Part shown: in pieces, positions 1 through 6,444 of the stretch
How the letters are laid out: the number at the start of each line of letters is the position of its first letter
Position numbering within the stretch: position 1 is the stretch's first letter
Assembly (NCBI GenBank): GCA_900557165.1
Contig: USRS01000077.1
Location: 1-12,757 of the forward strand
Direction: 5' to 3'
DNA: 12,757 nt
Origin: an uncultured Clostridium sp.
GTDB taxonomy: Bacteria > Bacillota > Clostridia > Peptostreptococcales > Peptostreptococcaceae
Notes under the pieces: generated by a model
The model's database searches: none
The model's input: the letters and a program-made list of their open reading frames with translations, nothing else
Told to the model about the DNA's origin: nothing
Translations under genes and position numbers: made by a program

Positions 1-1131
1 TGTGAAGAAGCATTAGAAGTTGCTCATAAACTTGGATATCCAGTTCTTGTAAGACCTTCTTATGTACTTGGTGGACAGGGAATGCAGATTGCTGTATCTG
101 ATGAAGATATCACGGCATTCATGGAAGTTATCAACCGTTACGAACAGGAACATCCAATTCTGATCGATAAATATCTGGTTGGTAAAGAAGTCGAAGTCGA
201 TGCTGTTTGTGATGGAACAGATATCCTGATCCCAGGAATCATGGAACATGTGGAACGTGCTGGAATCCATTCAGGAGACAGTATTTCTGTATATCCATCT
301 ATCAATTTAACAGATAGAATTAAGAGAATCATTGCAGAATATACAAGGAAACTTGCAAAATCATTACATGTTATCGGACTGATCAACATTCAGTTTATCG
401 TAGCAGATGATGAAGTATATGTTATCGAAGTAAACCCAAGATCCAGCCGTACAGTGCCTTACATCAGTAAAGTTACAGGTATTCCGATTGTAGCGTTAGC
501 AGCGAAAGTGATCACTGGAGCTAAGATCAGAGATCTTGGATATGAACCAGGACTTCAGAAAGAATCTGAATACTATGCAGTGAAGAAACCAGTATTCTCT
601 TTTGAAAAATTAAGAGGAGCAGAGATCAGTCTTGGGCCTGAAATGAAATCAACAGGGGAAGTACTAGGTGTTGGTCAAACATTAGAAGAAGCCTTATACA
701 AAGGATTTATGGCATCAGGGAGAAGTATATCAGATGATAGAGGTATAGTTTTAGCAACTGTAAATGACCATGATAAAGAAGAATTTTTAGAAATAGCTAA
801 AGATATGAAAAATTTAGGTTATACTTTCTTAGCAACAGAAGGAACGGCAAAAATTCTTAGAAAAAATGATATAGATGCCATAACTGTTAATAAAATAGGA
901 GAAGGAAAACCAAATATATTAGATGCAATAATGAATAATCAAGTTGACATGGTTATAAATACTCCTACAAAAGGTAATGACGCGACAAGAGATGGATTTA
1001 AAATAAGAAGAACAGCTACTGAGTATAATGTGGATGTTATGACATCTTTAGATACGTTAAAAGCACTAGTTAAAGTAAATAAAAAATATATCAATAGTAA
1101 TGATATAAAAGTTTATAATATAGCTGAATAG
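1..1131 (+). CDS. carB: Carbamoyl-phosphate synthase large subunit, C-terminal part (5' truncated by window)
   Basis: CarB makes carbamoyl phosphate from bicarbonate, ammonia (supplied by CarA from glutamine) and two ATP, feeding pyrimidine and arginine synthesis in the cytoplasm. The reading frame is open from base 1 and gives 376 residues, about the last third of a protein usually near 1,070 aa. Visible parts are the second (carbamate-phosphorylating) ATP-grasp domain, with SYVLGGQGM at residues 20-28, GIMEHVERAGIHSGDS at 79-94 and IEVNPRSSRTVP at 142-153, then the conserved SLGPEMKSTGEV at 210-221. The C-terminal MGS-like allosteric domain spans roughly residues 246-360. The frame is intact. 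Odd: codon use changes abruptly between about 627 and 676. Before this Ile is ATC 17, ATT 8, ATA 0 and Gln is CAG 5/5; after it Ile is ATA 12/14 and Gln is CAA 2/2. The identity is very secure; the 5' segment may come from another genome. Confidence 0.97.
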   Translation, partial: CEEALEVAHKLGYPVLVRPSYVLGGQGMQIAVSDEDITAFMEVINRYEQEHPILIDKYLVGKEVEVDAVCDGTDILIPGIMEHVERAGIHSGDSISVYPSINLTDRIKRIIAEYTRKLAKSLHVIGLINIQFIVADDEVYVIEVNPRSSRTVPYISKVTGIPIVALAAKVITGAKIRDLGYEPGLQKESEYYAVKKPVFSFEKLRGAEISLGPEMKSTGEVLGVGQTLEEALYKGFMASGRSISDDRGIVLATVNDHDKEEFLEIAKDMKNLGYTFLATEGTAKILRKNDIDAITVNKIGEGKPNILDAIMNNQVDMVINTPTKGNDATRDGFKIRRTATEYNVDVMTSLDTLKALVKVNKKYINSNDIKVYNIAE

Positions 1132-1139
1132 TTATCAAT

Positions 1140-1176
1140 AAAAGGCTGATTAATGTGGATTAATCAGCCTTTTGTT
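1140..1176. terminator. Intrinsic terminator after carB, probably bidirectional
   Basis: A perfect 15-bp stem (1140-1154 with 1159-1173) closes on a GTGG loop and runs into TTTTGTT. On the minus strand the stem is also followed by a T-rich stretch, so it can serve the convergent gene ending at 1209. Confidence 0.93.
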
Positions 1177-1208
1177 ATAAAAAATTTATATATAATTGTG
1201 AATAAAAA

Positions 1209-1967
1209 TTAATAATAAATTCTATTATTATATTGTGGAGCTCTGTTCATTCTATATCTGTTATAATTCATATTTCTAACATTGCAATAAAAACGAGGAT
1301 TTATATAAGATTCAAAATTCTCAAACTCCATTAAAAACTTTGGAATTCCACCAGCAGCAGGTGATACTTCATCTAATCCAAAGTATATTACAATTCCCTT
1401 ATCTGTTAAATAAAAAGATTGGTCATCAGGTATACCTACTGTAGTATTTGGATAAAAAGAATTAGGGTTTTGACTTATTTTATAATTAACAAAATCAGAA
1501 ACTAATTTTAGATAATCTACTTCTGGTCTAAATATATCTTTAAGTAAAATTTGGTTACCTGTTAATAAATCTATATTATAGTTATATAAATCATTGTATT
1601 GTGGATTATTTCCCTCAAAAGCAGAAAGGCTAATAACAAAGCTAACAACGTGATTTTTATTAAATGTTAAATCATAATTTGAGTAAACTCTATAGTTTAC
1701 TTTAGTTTTACTTCCATCTGGATTTTGGGTATTTATTTGTTGCTCTTCTTCGAAGATACCTTGTTTAAAATCATAAATAGAAGAACTAATAGTATTGTTT
1801 AAATTTTTTAAAATACTTTCACTCACTTGAAAATAACCATTTTTAACATTATAAAAAACAGGATATTTTAGATCATAATAAAAATATTCATTTCGGCCGA
1901 TATCTTCCACATACTGAATATATAATGTATTGAAAAAACATGTATTATTTACTTGATTGTAATTCAT
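1209..1967 (-). CDS. DUF4163/DUF3298 domain protein (RsiV/PdaC-like fold), no signal peptide
   Basis: 252 aa. A DUF4163-like region spans about residues 30-130 (YDLKYPVFYNVKNG) and a DUF3298 region about 140-222, with the typical FYLTDKGIVIYFGLDEVSPAAGGIP segment (185-209; written here as FYLTDKGIVIYF and SPAAGGIP) and a loop before KDIF. These domains are known from the lysozyme-binding extracellular part of anti-sigma factor RsiV and from PdaC-type peptidoglycan deacetylases, which are normally membrane-anchored. Here no signal peptide or membrane segment is visible, and no deacetylase domain follows. The start is fixed by AGGAGG (minus strand, 1976-1981) 8 nt before ATG. The last 30 residues are rich in Asn, Tyr and Arg (RNMNYNRYRMNRAPQYNN), a composition common in spore coat proteins; a coat role is only inference. 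The gene stands alone and faces carB across a shared terminator. Confidence 0.8.
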   Translation of the reverse strand: MNYNQVNNTCFFNTLYIQYVEDIGRNEYFYYDLKYPVFYNVKNGYFQVSESILKNLNNTISSSIYDFKQGIFEEEQQINTQNPDGSKTKVNYRVYSNYDLTFNKNHVVSFVISLSAFEGNNPQYNDLYNYNIDLLTGNQILLKDIFRPEVDYLKLVSDFVNYKISQNPNSFYPNTTVGIPDDQSFYLTDKGIVIYFGLDEVSPAAGGIPKFLMEFENFESYINPRFYCNVRNMNYNRYRMNRAPQYNNRIYY

Positions 1968-2124
1968 ATTTGATTCCTCCTAGACACAAAATTTACATTA
2001 CTAATTTATATGCAAATTAAAATTAAAAAATAATAGATAGATATAAAAGCCTATAAATATTGAAATTATCAAGTTAATAAAGTATATAAACTCTTTAAAA
2101 TACCTAAAATAAAATTAATTAGTG

Positions 2125-2133
2125 TGATATAAT
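2125..2133 (+). promoter_or_regulatory. Extended -10 promoter candidate for the methyltransferase gene
   Basis: TGATATAAT gives a TGn extension plus a perfect TATAAT about 35 nt upstream of the 2168 ATG. No good -35 is seen at 17 nt, as expected for an extended -10 site. The rest of 1968-2167 shows only AT-rich sequence. Confidence 0.5.
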
Positions 2134-2167
2134 ACATAAGATTAGTAAGATAATTAGGAGGATACAT

Positions 2168-3043
2168 ATGTTATTATTAGCAGATAAATGGAAAGATTAT
2201 GAACTTATAGATATGGGTAACGGAGAAAAATTAGAACGTTGGGGAGATATAGTACTTAGAAGACCAGATCCTCAAGTTATGTGGCCAATTAAAAACGAAA
2301 GTGGACTTTGGAAAAATCCTCATGGTCATTACCACAGAAGTGCAAAAGGTGGCGGACACTGGGAAACTAAAAAGAAATACCCACAAAAATGGACAGTAAA
2401 TTACCACGGATTAAAATTCAATATAAGTCCAACAGGATTTAAACATACAGGTTTATTCCCTGAGCAAGCAGCTAACTGGGACTGGCAAATGGATATGATA
2501 AAAAAAGCAAATAGACCAATAAAAGTACTTAACTTATTTGCATATACTGGAGGAGCTACAGTAGCTTGTGCAGCAGCAGGAGCAGAAGTATGTCACGTTG
2601 ATGCATCTAAAGGTATGGTTACTTGGGCAAAAGAAAACTTACAAACTTCAGGTCTTGGAGATAGAAAAGTAAGATTTATAGTAGATGATGTTGTTAAATT
2701 CGTAGAAAGAGAAATAAGAAGAGGAAATAAATACGATGCTATAATCATGGACCCACCATCATATGGAAGAGGTCCAAAAGGAGAAGTTTGGCAAATAGAA
2801 GAAAAATTATATGGATTAGTTGAATTATGTACAAAAGTATTATCAGACAATCCTTTATTCTTCTTAATAAACTCTTATACAACAGGTTTATCTCCAATAA
2901 TACTTGAACATATATTAGATGCTACAGTTGCTAGAAAAGCTAAAGGTGGAAATATATATGCAGGAGAAATAGGAATACCAACATCAAGAGATGGAAAAGT
3001 TCTTCCATGTGGTATATTTGGAAGATGGGAGAGTACAAAATAA
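2168..3043 (+). CDS. Class I SAM-dependent methyltransferase, RlmI/RlmK-like
   Basis: 291 aa. The Rossmann methyltransferase core shows the SAM-binding motif I VLNLFAYTGGA at 120-130, an acidic residue after the next strand (HVDAS, 143-147) and the motif IV DPPSYG at 195-200. Upstream, FKHTGLFPEQAANWDW (91-106) is typical of the family that includes 23S rRNA cytosine-C5 methyltransferase RlmI. That points to RNA (probably 23S rRNA) as substrate; the exact base cannot be told from sequence, and the N-terminal PUA domain of true RlmI is not evident, the first ~80 residues being different. AGGAGG at 2156-2161 lies 6 nt before the ATG. Its stop overlaps by one base the start of the pseudouridine synthase gene (TAATG), so the two are very likely translated together as an RNA-modification pair. 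Confidence 0.88.
   Translation: MLLLADKWKDYELIDMGNGEKLERWGDIVLRRPDPQVMWPIKNESGLWKNPHGHYHRSAKGGGHWETKKKYPQKWTVNYHGLKFNISPTGFKHTGLFPEQAANWDWQMDMIKKANRPIKVLNLFAYTGGATVACAAAGAEVCHVDASKGMVTWAKENLQTSGLGDRKVRFIVDDVVKFVEREIRRGNKYDAIIMDPPSYGRGPKGEVWQIEEKLYGLVELCTKVLSDNPLFFLINSYTTGLSPIILEHILDATVARKAKGGNIYAGEIGIPTSRDGKVLPCGIFGRWESTK
3027..3031 (+). promoter_or_regulatory. Ribosome site deciding the start of the pseudouridine synthase gene
   Basis: GGGAG lies inside the end of the upstream methyltransferase gene, 11 nt before the ATG at 3043. It supports 3043 rather than the upstream in-frame ATG at 3007, which would give a 36-base overlap and 12 extra non-conserved residues. Confidence 0.6.
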
Positions 3044-3714
3044 TGATTAAAGTTCTATATGAAGATAATCATTTATTAGTAGTAGAAAAACCTGTAAACA
3101 TATTATCTCAAGGTGATAATACAAGTGATGATGATATGGTAAATCTTTTAAAAAAATATTTAAAAGAAAAATATAATAAACCAGGAAATGTATTTGTTGG
3201 TCTTGTTCATAGACTAGATAGGCCTGTAGGAGGTTGTATGGTTTTTGCCAAAACTTCTAAAGCAGCTTCTAGATTATCAGAACAAGTAAGAAATAAATCA
3301 TTCAAGAAAACTTATAGAGCTGTTATTCATGGAAAAATGAATAAACAAGAAGATAATCTTATGGATTATTTATATAAAAATAAAAAGACTAATATGGTAA
3401 GTGTGGTTAGTAAAAATACTAAAGACGCTAAAGACGCTAGATTATCTTATGAAACGCTAGATTTTAAAAAGAATTTTAGTCTTGTTCAAATAGATTTACA
3501 AACAGGTAGACCACATCAAATAAGGGTACAGTTTGCGAGTAGAAAACATCCTCTATTTGGAGATCAAAGATATGGTCAAAATTTAAATAAAGTAGGTCAG
3601 CAAATTGCCCTATGGTCTTACAAAATAGAAATAGACCATCCTACAACAAAAGAAAGAATGGAATTTGTTTGCGATACTCCAAATGAATATCCATGGAACA
3701 TTTTTAATGTTTAA
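3043..3714 (+). CDS. RluA-family pseudouridine synthase
   Basis: 223 aa from the ATG at 3043. It isomerises uridine to pseudouridine in rRNA or tRNA. The protein opens with IKVLYEDNHLLVVEKPVNIL, typical of RluA members (2-21). It carries the catalytic-Asp motif HRLDRPVGG at 56-64 (Asp59), the KTYRAVIHG segment and the late LQTGRPHQIRVQFA motif that ends in the conserved RxHQIRxH-like core, followed by GDQRYG. It lacks an N-terminal S4 domain, as RluA/TruC-like short members do. A longer reading from ATG 3007 exists but adds only residues that lie in the methyltransferase tail. The one-base overlap with the upstream stop implies translational coupling. The exact target uridine is not predictable from this sequence. 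Confidence 0.93.
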   Translation: MIKVLYEDNHLLVVEKPVNILSQGDNTSDDDMVNLLKKYLKEKYNKPGNVFVGLVHRLDRPVGGCMVFAKTSKAASRLSEQVRNKSFKKTYRAVIHGKMNKQEDNLMDYLYKNKKTNMVSVVSKNTKDAKDARLSYETLDFKKNFSLVQIDLQTGRPHQIRVQFASRKHPLFGDQRYGQNLNKVGQQIALWSYKIEIDHPTTKERMEFVCDTPNEYPWNIFNV

Positions 3715-3727
3715 ATAAGGAGATATT

Positions 3728-4435
3728 ATGGAAAGATACACAGGGTTTTATATTGATAAACCTTATGGAAATAATGTTTTTTCATATGAAGAAAGAGAAA
3801 ATAAAAGAATTTTTGTACCTAAATTAATAGAAGGCACTTTAGATGATGTATTGGTTGGAGAGAATATAGTTTTTAACGAGATTGATGAAGATGTTGAAAT
3901 TAAAGCAAAAGGACTTAAAAATTTAGTCCAATATAAACTAAATGATAAAACTATCTATGTTTTTGATAATCACAATCATGCCTTTTATTTTTGGAATAAA
4001 AGTTTAAAAAATAATGAATTTAATAAAGGTTGTCAATTAGTTCATGTTGACCAACATAAAGACATGAGAGAGCCTGAAAATTATGATGTTGATATAGAAA
4101 ATTTAGATAATGTATTTAATTACACAAATCAAGTCCTTAATGTGGGGAACTTTATTCAACCGGCATTAAAGAAAGGAATTTTCTCGAATGTAATAATAAT
4201 TGATAGTTCTTATGGATTTGATATAAAAGTAGAAGGAGAATATGTTTTAGATATAGATTTAGATATATTCTCAAAAGATATGGATTATATCCCTTATGAT
4301 TTTAGAGTTGATAAGATAAAAAAATTAATAGAAGGGGCAAAAGTTATAACTATTGCAAGTAGTCCTTATTTTATAGAACAAGACCATGCTATTAAAGTAT
4401 TAAAAGAACTATTTAATTGTGATATAATAAAATAG
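3728..4435 (+). CDS. UPF0489 family protein, putative metal-binding
   Basis: 235 aa. I recognise the UPF0489 (C5orf22-like) signature: VFDNHNHAFYFW at 78-89, VHVDQHKDM at 105-113 and VLDIDLDIFS at 173-182. The clustered His and Asp residues (H82, H84, H106, D108, H110, D112, D175, D177, D179) recall the metal ligands of arginase/deacetylase-type enzymes, so a metal-dependent hydrolase is a reasonable inference; no function is established for the bacterial members as far as I know. AAGGAG at 3717-3722 sits 5 nt before the ATG and only 13 nt separate it from the pseudouridine synthase gene, so it is probably in the same operon. No signal peptide or membrane segment is seen, so it is expected in the cytoplasm. 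Confidence 0.82.
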   Translation: MERYTGFYIDKPYGNNVFSYEERENKRIFVPKLIEGTLDDVLVGENIVFNEIDEDVEIKAKGLKNLVQYKLNDKTIYVFDNHNHAFYFWNKSLKNNEFNKGCQLVHVDQHKDMREPENYDVDIENLDNVFNYTNQVLNVGNFIQPALKKGIFSNVIIIDSSYGFDIKVEGEYVLDIDLDIFSKDMDYIPYDFRVDKIKKLIEGAKVITIASSPYFIEQDHAIKVLKELFNCDIIK

Positions 4436-4476
4436 TTAAAAATTAAATTACAATAAAATTTAGGAGGAGCGTTAAT

Positions 4477-4974
4477 ATGAATTTATTAACTAAATGGAGA
4501 GAATTAAGCGAAAACCTTGAAACTCAAGAAGCTGAAATAAAATTCTGGGAAGAATACTTAAAAGTAGAAGCTTCAATATACAATGAAATATTAAACAACA
4601 AAGTAGAAGTAGTAGAAGGTAAAGTTGCAGATTTAGCAGCTAAATACAATACTTCAGTTGAATACTTCATGGGATTCATAGATGGAATAAGCGAAAGTTT
4701 AAAAGAAGATGTTGTTTTAGAAGAAATAGAAGCTGATTCTGAAATATCTTTAAAAATAGATTTCGAAAAATTATACTTCAATATGTTATCTGTAGAAGCT
4801 GAATGGTTATACACTTTACCAGGTTGGGAAGGTATGTTATCAGTAGAAAAAAGAAAAGAAATAGAAAAAGCATACAAAAAAACTAAAACTGTTGTTAAAG
4901 AAAAAACAGTTGGAAGAAATGATGCATGTCCATGTGGAAGCGGTAAAAAATACAAAAAATGCTGTGGAAAATAA
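4477..4974 (+). CDS. Small SEC-C motif protein
   Basis: 165 aa. The last 20 residues are a SEC-C zinc-binding motif: [13 protein letters not shown], ligands Cys151, Cys153, Cys162, Cys163, as at the C-terminus of SecA. The preceding ~145 residues are acidic, mostly helical in look ([35 protein letters not shown]) and not a domain I can name. SEC-C motifs are known as zinc modules that contact proteins, for example SecB or the ribosome in the case of SecA; a partner here is unknown. AGGAGG at 4462-4467 is 9 nt before the ATG. Codon use is striking: Tyr is TAC 8/8 and Phe is TTC 5/5, whereas the preceding gene mostly uses TAT and TTT, a pattern of highly expressed genes in AT-rich clostridia. 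A strong terminator follows directly. Confidence 0.88.
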   Translation: MNLLTKWRELSENLETQEAEIKFWEEYLKVEASIYNEILNNKVEVVEGKVADLAAKYNTSVEYFMGFIDGISESLKEDVVLEEIEADSEISLKIDFEKLYFNMLSVEAEWLYTLPGWEGMLSVEKRKEIEKAYKKTKTVVKEKTVGRNDACPCGSGKKYKKCCGK

Positions 4975-4981
4975 TTTCTTT

Positions 4982-5010
4982 AGACTGCCTATTATAGGCA
5001 GTCTTTTTTT
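4982..5010 (+). terminator. Intrinsic terminator after the SEC-C gene
   Basis: A perfect 10-bp stem (4982-4991 with 4995-5004, AGACTGCCTA arm) closes on a 3-nt loop and is followed by seven T. Confidence 0.95.
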
Positions 5011-5079
5011 GTAAACAAATTTATTTTATAAAGTAATAATACAAAGTAATAATTATTATTCAAAAATATGGAAGAACTG

Positions 5080-5096
5080 TTTGCAAAATAGTTACA
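5080..5096 (-). promoter_or_regulatory. WalR-like box 1 (one mismatch)
   Basis: Read on the minus strand this is TGTAAC-TATTT-TGCAAA. The WalR (YycF) consensus known from Bacillus and Staphylococcus is TGTWAH-N5-TGTWAH, so one base departs. It lies 108 nt upstream of the NlpC/P60 start and has the same 5-nt spacer as box 2. Confidence 0.4.
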
Positions 5097-5122
5097 AAAA
5101 TGTAATAATATTAATATGATAT

Positions 5123-5139
5123 ATTACAAAATAATTACA
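5123..5139 (-). promoter_or_regulatory. WalR-like box 2 (perfect match)
   Basis: Read on the minus strand this is TGTAAT-TATTT-TGTAAT, a perfect match to TGTWAH-N5-TGTWAH. It starts 43 bp after box 1, about four helical turns, so both would face the same side of the DNA. Wall peptidases of the NlpC/P60 type are classic WalR targets, which fits the gene downstream. No convincing -35/-10 pair could be assigned; TATAAA at 5152-5157 is the best -10 candidate. Confidence 0.5.
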
Positions 5140-5161
5140 AATTTAAAAATGTATAAACACG

Positions 5162-5203
5162 AAAGGGGTTGAATGAATATAGTTTTATTGACTATATAAA
5201 ATT
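5162..5203 (+). promoter_or_regulatory. Leader of the NlpC/P60 gene: displaced ribosome site, mini-ORF and small hairpin
   Basis: The only strong Shine-Dalgarno (AAAGGGG, 5162-5168) is 35 nt from the ATG at 5204. It sits 4 nt before another ATG (5173) that opens an 8-codon ORF, MNIVLLTI, ending in TAA at 5197-5199, 4 nt before the real start. A 6-bp hairpin (5177-5182 with 5192-5197, 9-nt loop) lies between. Either translational coupling through the mini-ORF or hairpin bridging of the ribosome site would explain initiation. Confidence 0.45.
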
Positions 5204-5674
5204 ATGGGAAAGTGTAAGAGGAAAATAGTAGCATTTGCACTATTTATAACAATGGCAATGCCAATTTTAGCAAAGCCAACAGAGACATATGCTGCATCAT
5301 CTAAATCAAGTAAGATTATAACTCTTGCTAAAAAACAATTAGGTAAAAAATATGTATGGGCAAAATCAGGGCCATCATCATTTGATTGTTCTGGATTCAC
5401 ATATTATGTAATAAAGAAAACAACAGGAAAAACTATTCCAAGAAGTTCAACTAGTCAAGGTAAATATGGCAAATACGTAAGCAGAAAAAATCTGCGAAAA
5501 GGAGATTTAGTATTCTTTGCTACAACAGGCAAGGGAAGAGTATCTCATGCAGGAATTTATTTAGGAAATAATCAATTTATTCACGCTTCATCAAGCAAAG
5601 GTAAGGTTGTAATTTCAAGTATGGCAAGTGGTCATTACTATAAAACTTTTGTAAATGGAAGAAGAGTAGCTTAA
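5204..5674 (+). CDS. Secreted NlpC/P60 family peptidoglycan endopeptidase
   Basis: 156 aa. A signal peptide (basic MGKCKRK, hydrophobic core to about residue 23, cleavage likely after ETYA, residue 30) is followed almost directly by one NlpC/P60 domain. The catalytic triad is visible: Cys62 in SFDCSGF, His115 in SHAGIYL and His127 in FIHASS. Such enzymes cut D-Glu-diaminopimelate or cross-bridge peptide bonds in peptidoglycan. No SH3, LysM or choline-binding wall anchor is present, so this is a minimal, freely secreted form. The ATG at 5204 is chosen because the frame is closed by TGA at 5189-5191 and the signal peptide starts here, although no Shine-Dalgarno stands at normal distance. WalR-like boxes upstream suggest control by the essential cell-wall two-component system. 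Monocistronic, with a terminator behind it. Confidence 0.93.
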   Translation: MGKCKRKIVAFALFITMAMPILAKPTETYAASSKSSKIITLAKKQLGKKYVWAKSGPSSFDCSGFTYYVIKKTTGKTIPRSSTSQGKYGKYVSRKNLRKGDLVFFATTGKGRVSHAGIYLGNNQFIHASSSKGKVVISSMASGHYYKTFVNGRRVA

Positions 5675-5694
5675 ATTTTAACATATAGAGATTT

Positions 5695-5733
5695 AAAGCG
5701 ATAAACAGCTATTAGCTACTTATCGCTTTTTTT
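5695..5733 (+). terminator. Intrinsic terminator after the NlpC/P60 gene
   Basis: A 10-bp outer stem (5695-5704 with 5720-5729, AAAGCGATAA arm), an inner AGCT/AGCT stem and seven T. It overlaps the last codons of the convergent DUF1638 gene; on that strand the following T run is weak. Confidence 0.88.
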
Positions 5734-6302
5734 ATTGCATCTATTATTTTATTTTTGAAATTATTAATATCTATATCTTGGATTTCTATGGGAACTTGTA
5801 TTTTTTCAAATAAGTCAAATATCATTTCATCCGTAAATTCACATACTTTTGTATCGCCAATAATTACATTCTCATATCGTCCGTACTGTTGTCTTATATC
5901 ATATATATCAACAGCATTAACAAATTTATTTAATTCATCAAATTTAAGTACCCATCCTGGAGTTATATAAAGATTAGTTTCAGGATCTTTTTTTCTTTCA
6001 TCTCCTATAATTAGTTCTATGCAATTTGCATCCTTAAATGTAATTATATTATTATAAACCTTCAAAAATTCATAAAATTTATAATGACATTTGCTACCGT
6101 ATAACAAAATAACTTTATATGATTTTAATTTGTCTAAATTAGCAGTAATTTCATATTTTAATTTATTTAAATTAGTATGTAGTCCAAAGGGTAAATACTT
6201 AACTTCTATATCCTGTTCAAATATTTTTTCCTCTTTTATTTCTTTTAAGATTTTATTTAGTTCTGGTTCAAAAACACCGCATGATAAAATAAATATATTC
6301 AT
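5712..6302 (-). CDS. DUF1638 family protein
   Basis: 196 aa. I recognise DUF1638 from ILSCGVFEPEL (5-15), EVKYLPFGLHTN (33-44), LLYGSKCH (66-73), FKDANCIELIIGD (89-101) and LYITPGWV (111-118). The conserved Cys8, His42, Cys72 and Cys94 could bind a metal; this is inference. In methanogens and other anaerobes DUF1638 genes are often found near corrinoid methyltransferase systems, but nothing of that kind is nearby here, so its role is open. It is probably cytoplasmic, having no signal peptide. The start ATG is preceded on the minus strand by AAGGGGGA (about 6314-6321) at a somewhat long spacing of 12 nt. The gene is divergent from yabG across a 200-bp AT-rich region and its stop codon lies inside the terminator hairpin of the convergent gene. 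Confidence 0.78.
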   Translation of the reverse strand: MNIFILSCGVFEPELNKILKEIKEEKIFEQDIEVKYLPFGLHTNLNKLKYEITANLDKLKSYKVILLYGSKCHYKFYEFLKVYNNIITFKDANCIELIIGDERKKDPETNLYITPGWVLKFDELNKFVNAVDIYDIRQQYGRYENVIIGDTKVCEFTDEMIFDLFEKIQVPIEIQDIDINNFKNKIIDAIKKAISS

Positions 6303-6444
6303 GTATCTATAAATCCCCCTTTTTTAATTATAAACTTCCTACTTAAATACATTATAAATTATAAATAATTTTATATGAATAAAGTATAAATTTGTTTTTA
6401 TTGTTTATAAAATTTAACAAAATATCTTTTTTATCAACATATGA

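Noticed and set aside
138..389. Minus-strand open frame inside carB
   Set aside because: It is the antisense shadow of the conserved ATP-grasp domain and has no ribosome site or recognisable protein.
3007..3042. Upstream ATG for the pseudouridine synthase gene
   Set aside because: It would add 12 residues read from the methyltransferase tail; family members begin at the IKVLYEDN segment and a ribosome site supports 3043.
4524..4955. 143-residue minus-strand open frame opposite the SEC-C gene
   Set aside because: The forward frame carries an unmistakable SEC-C motif, a strong ribosome site and biased codons; the reverse frame is low-complexity and without ribosome site.
5011..5203. Riboswitch upstream of the NlpC/P60 gene
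   Set aside because: Wall hydrolases in clostridia can carry cyclic-dinucleotide riboswitches, but I see no GC-containing conserved core here, only AT-rich sequence, the WalR-like boxes and the small leader hairpin.
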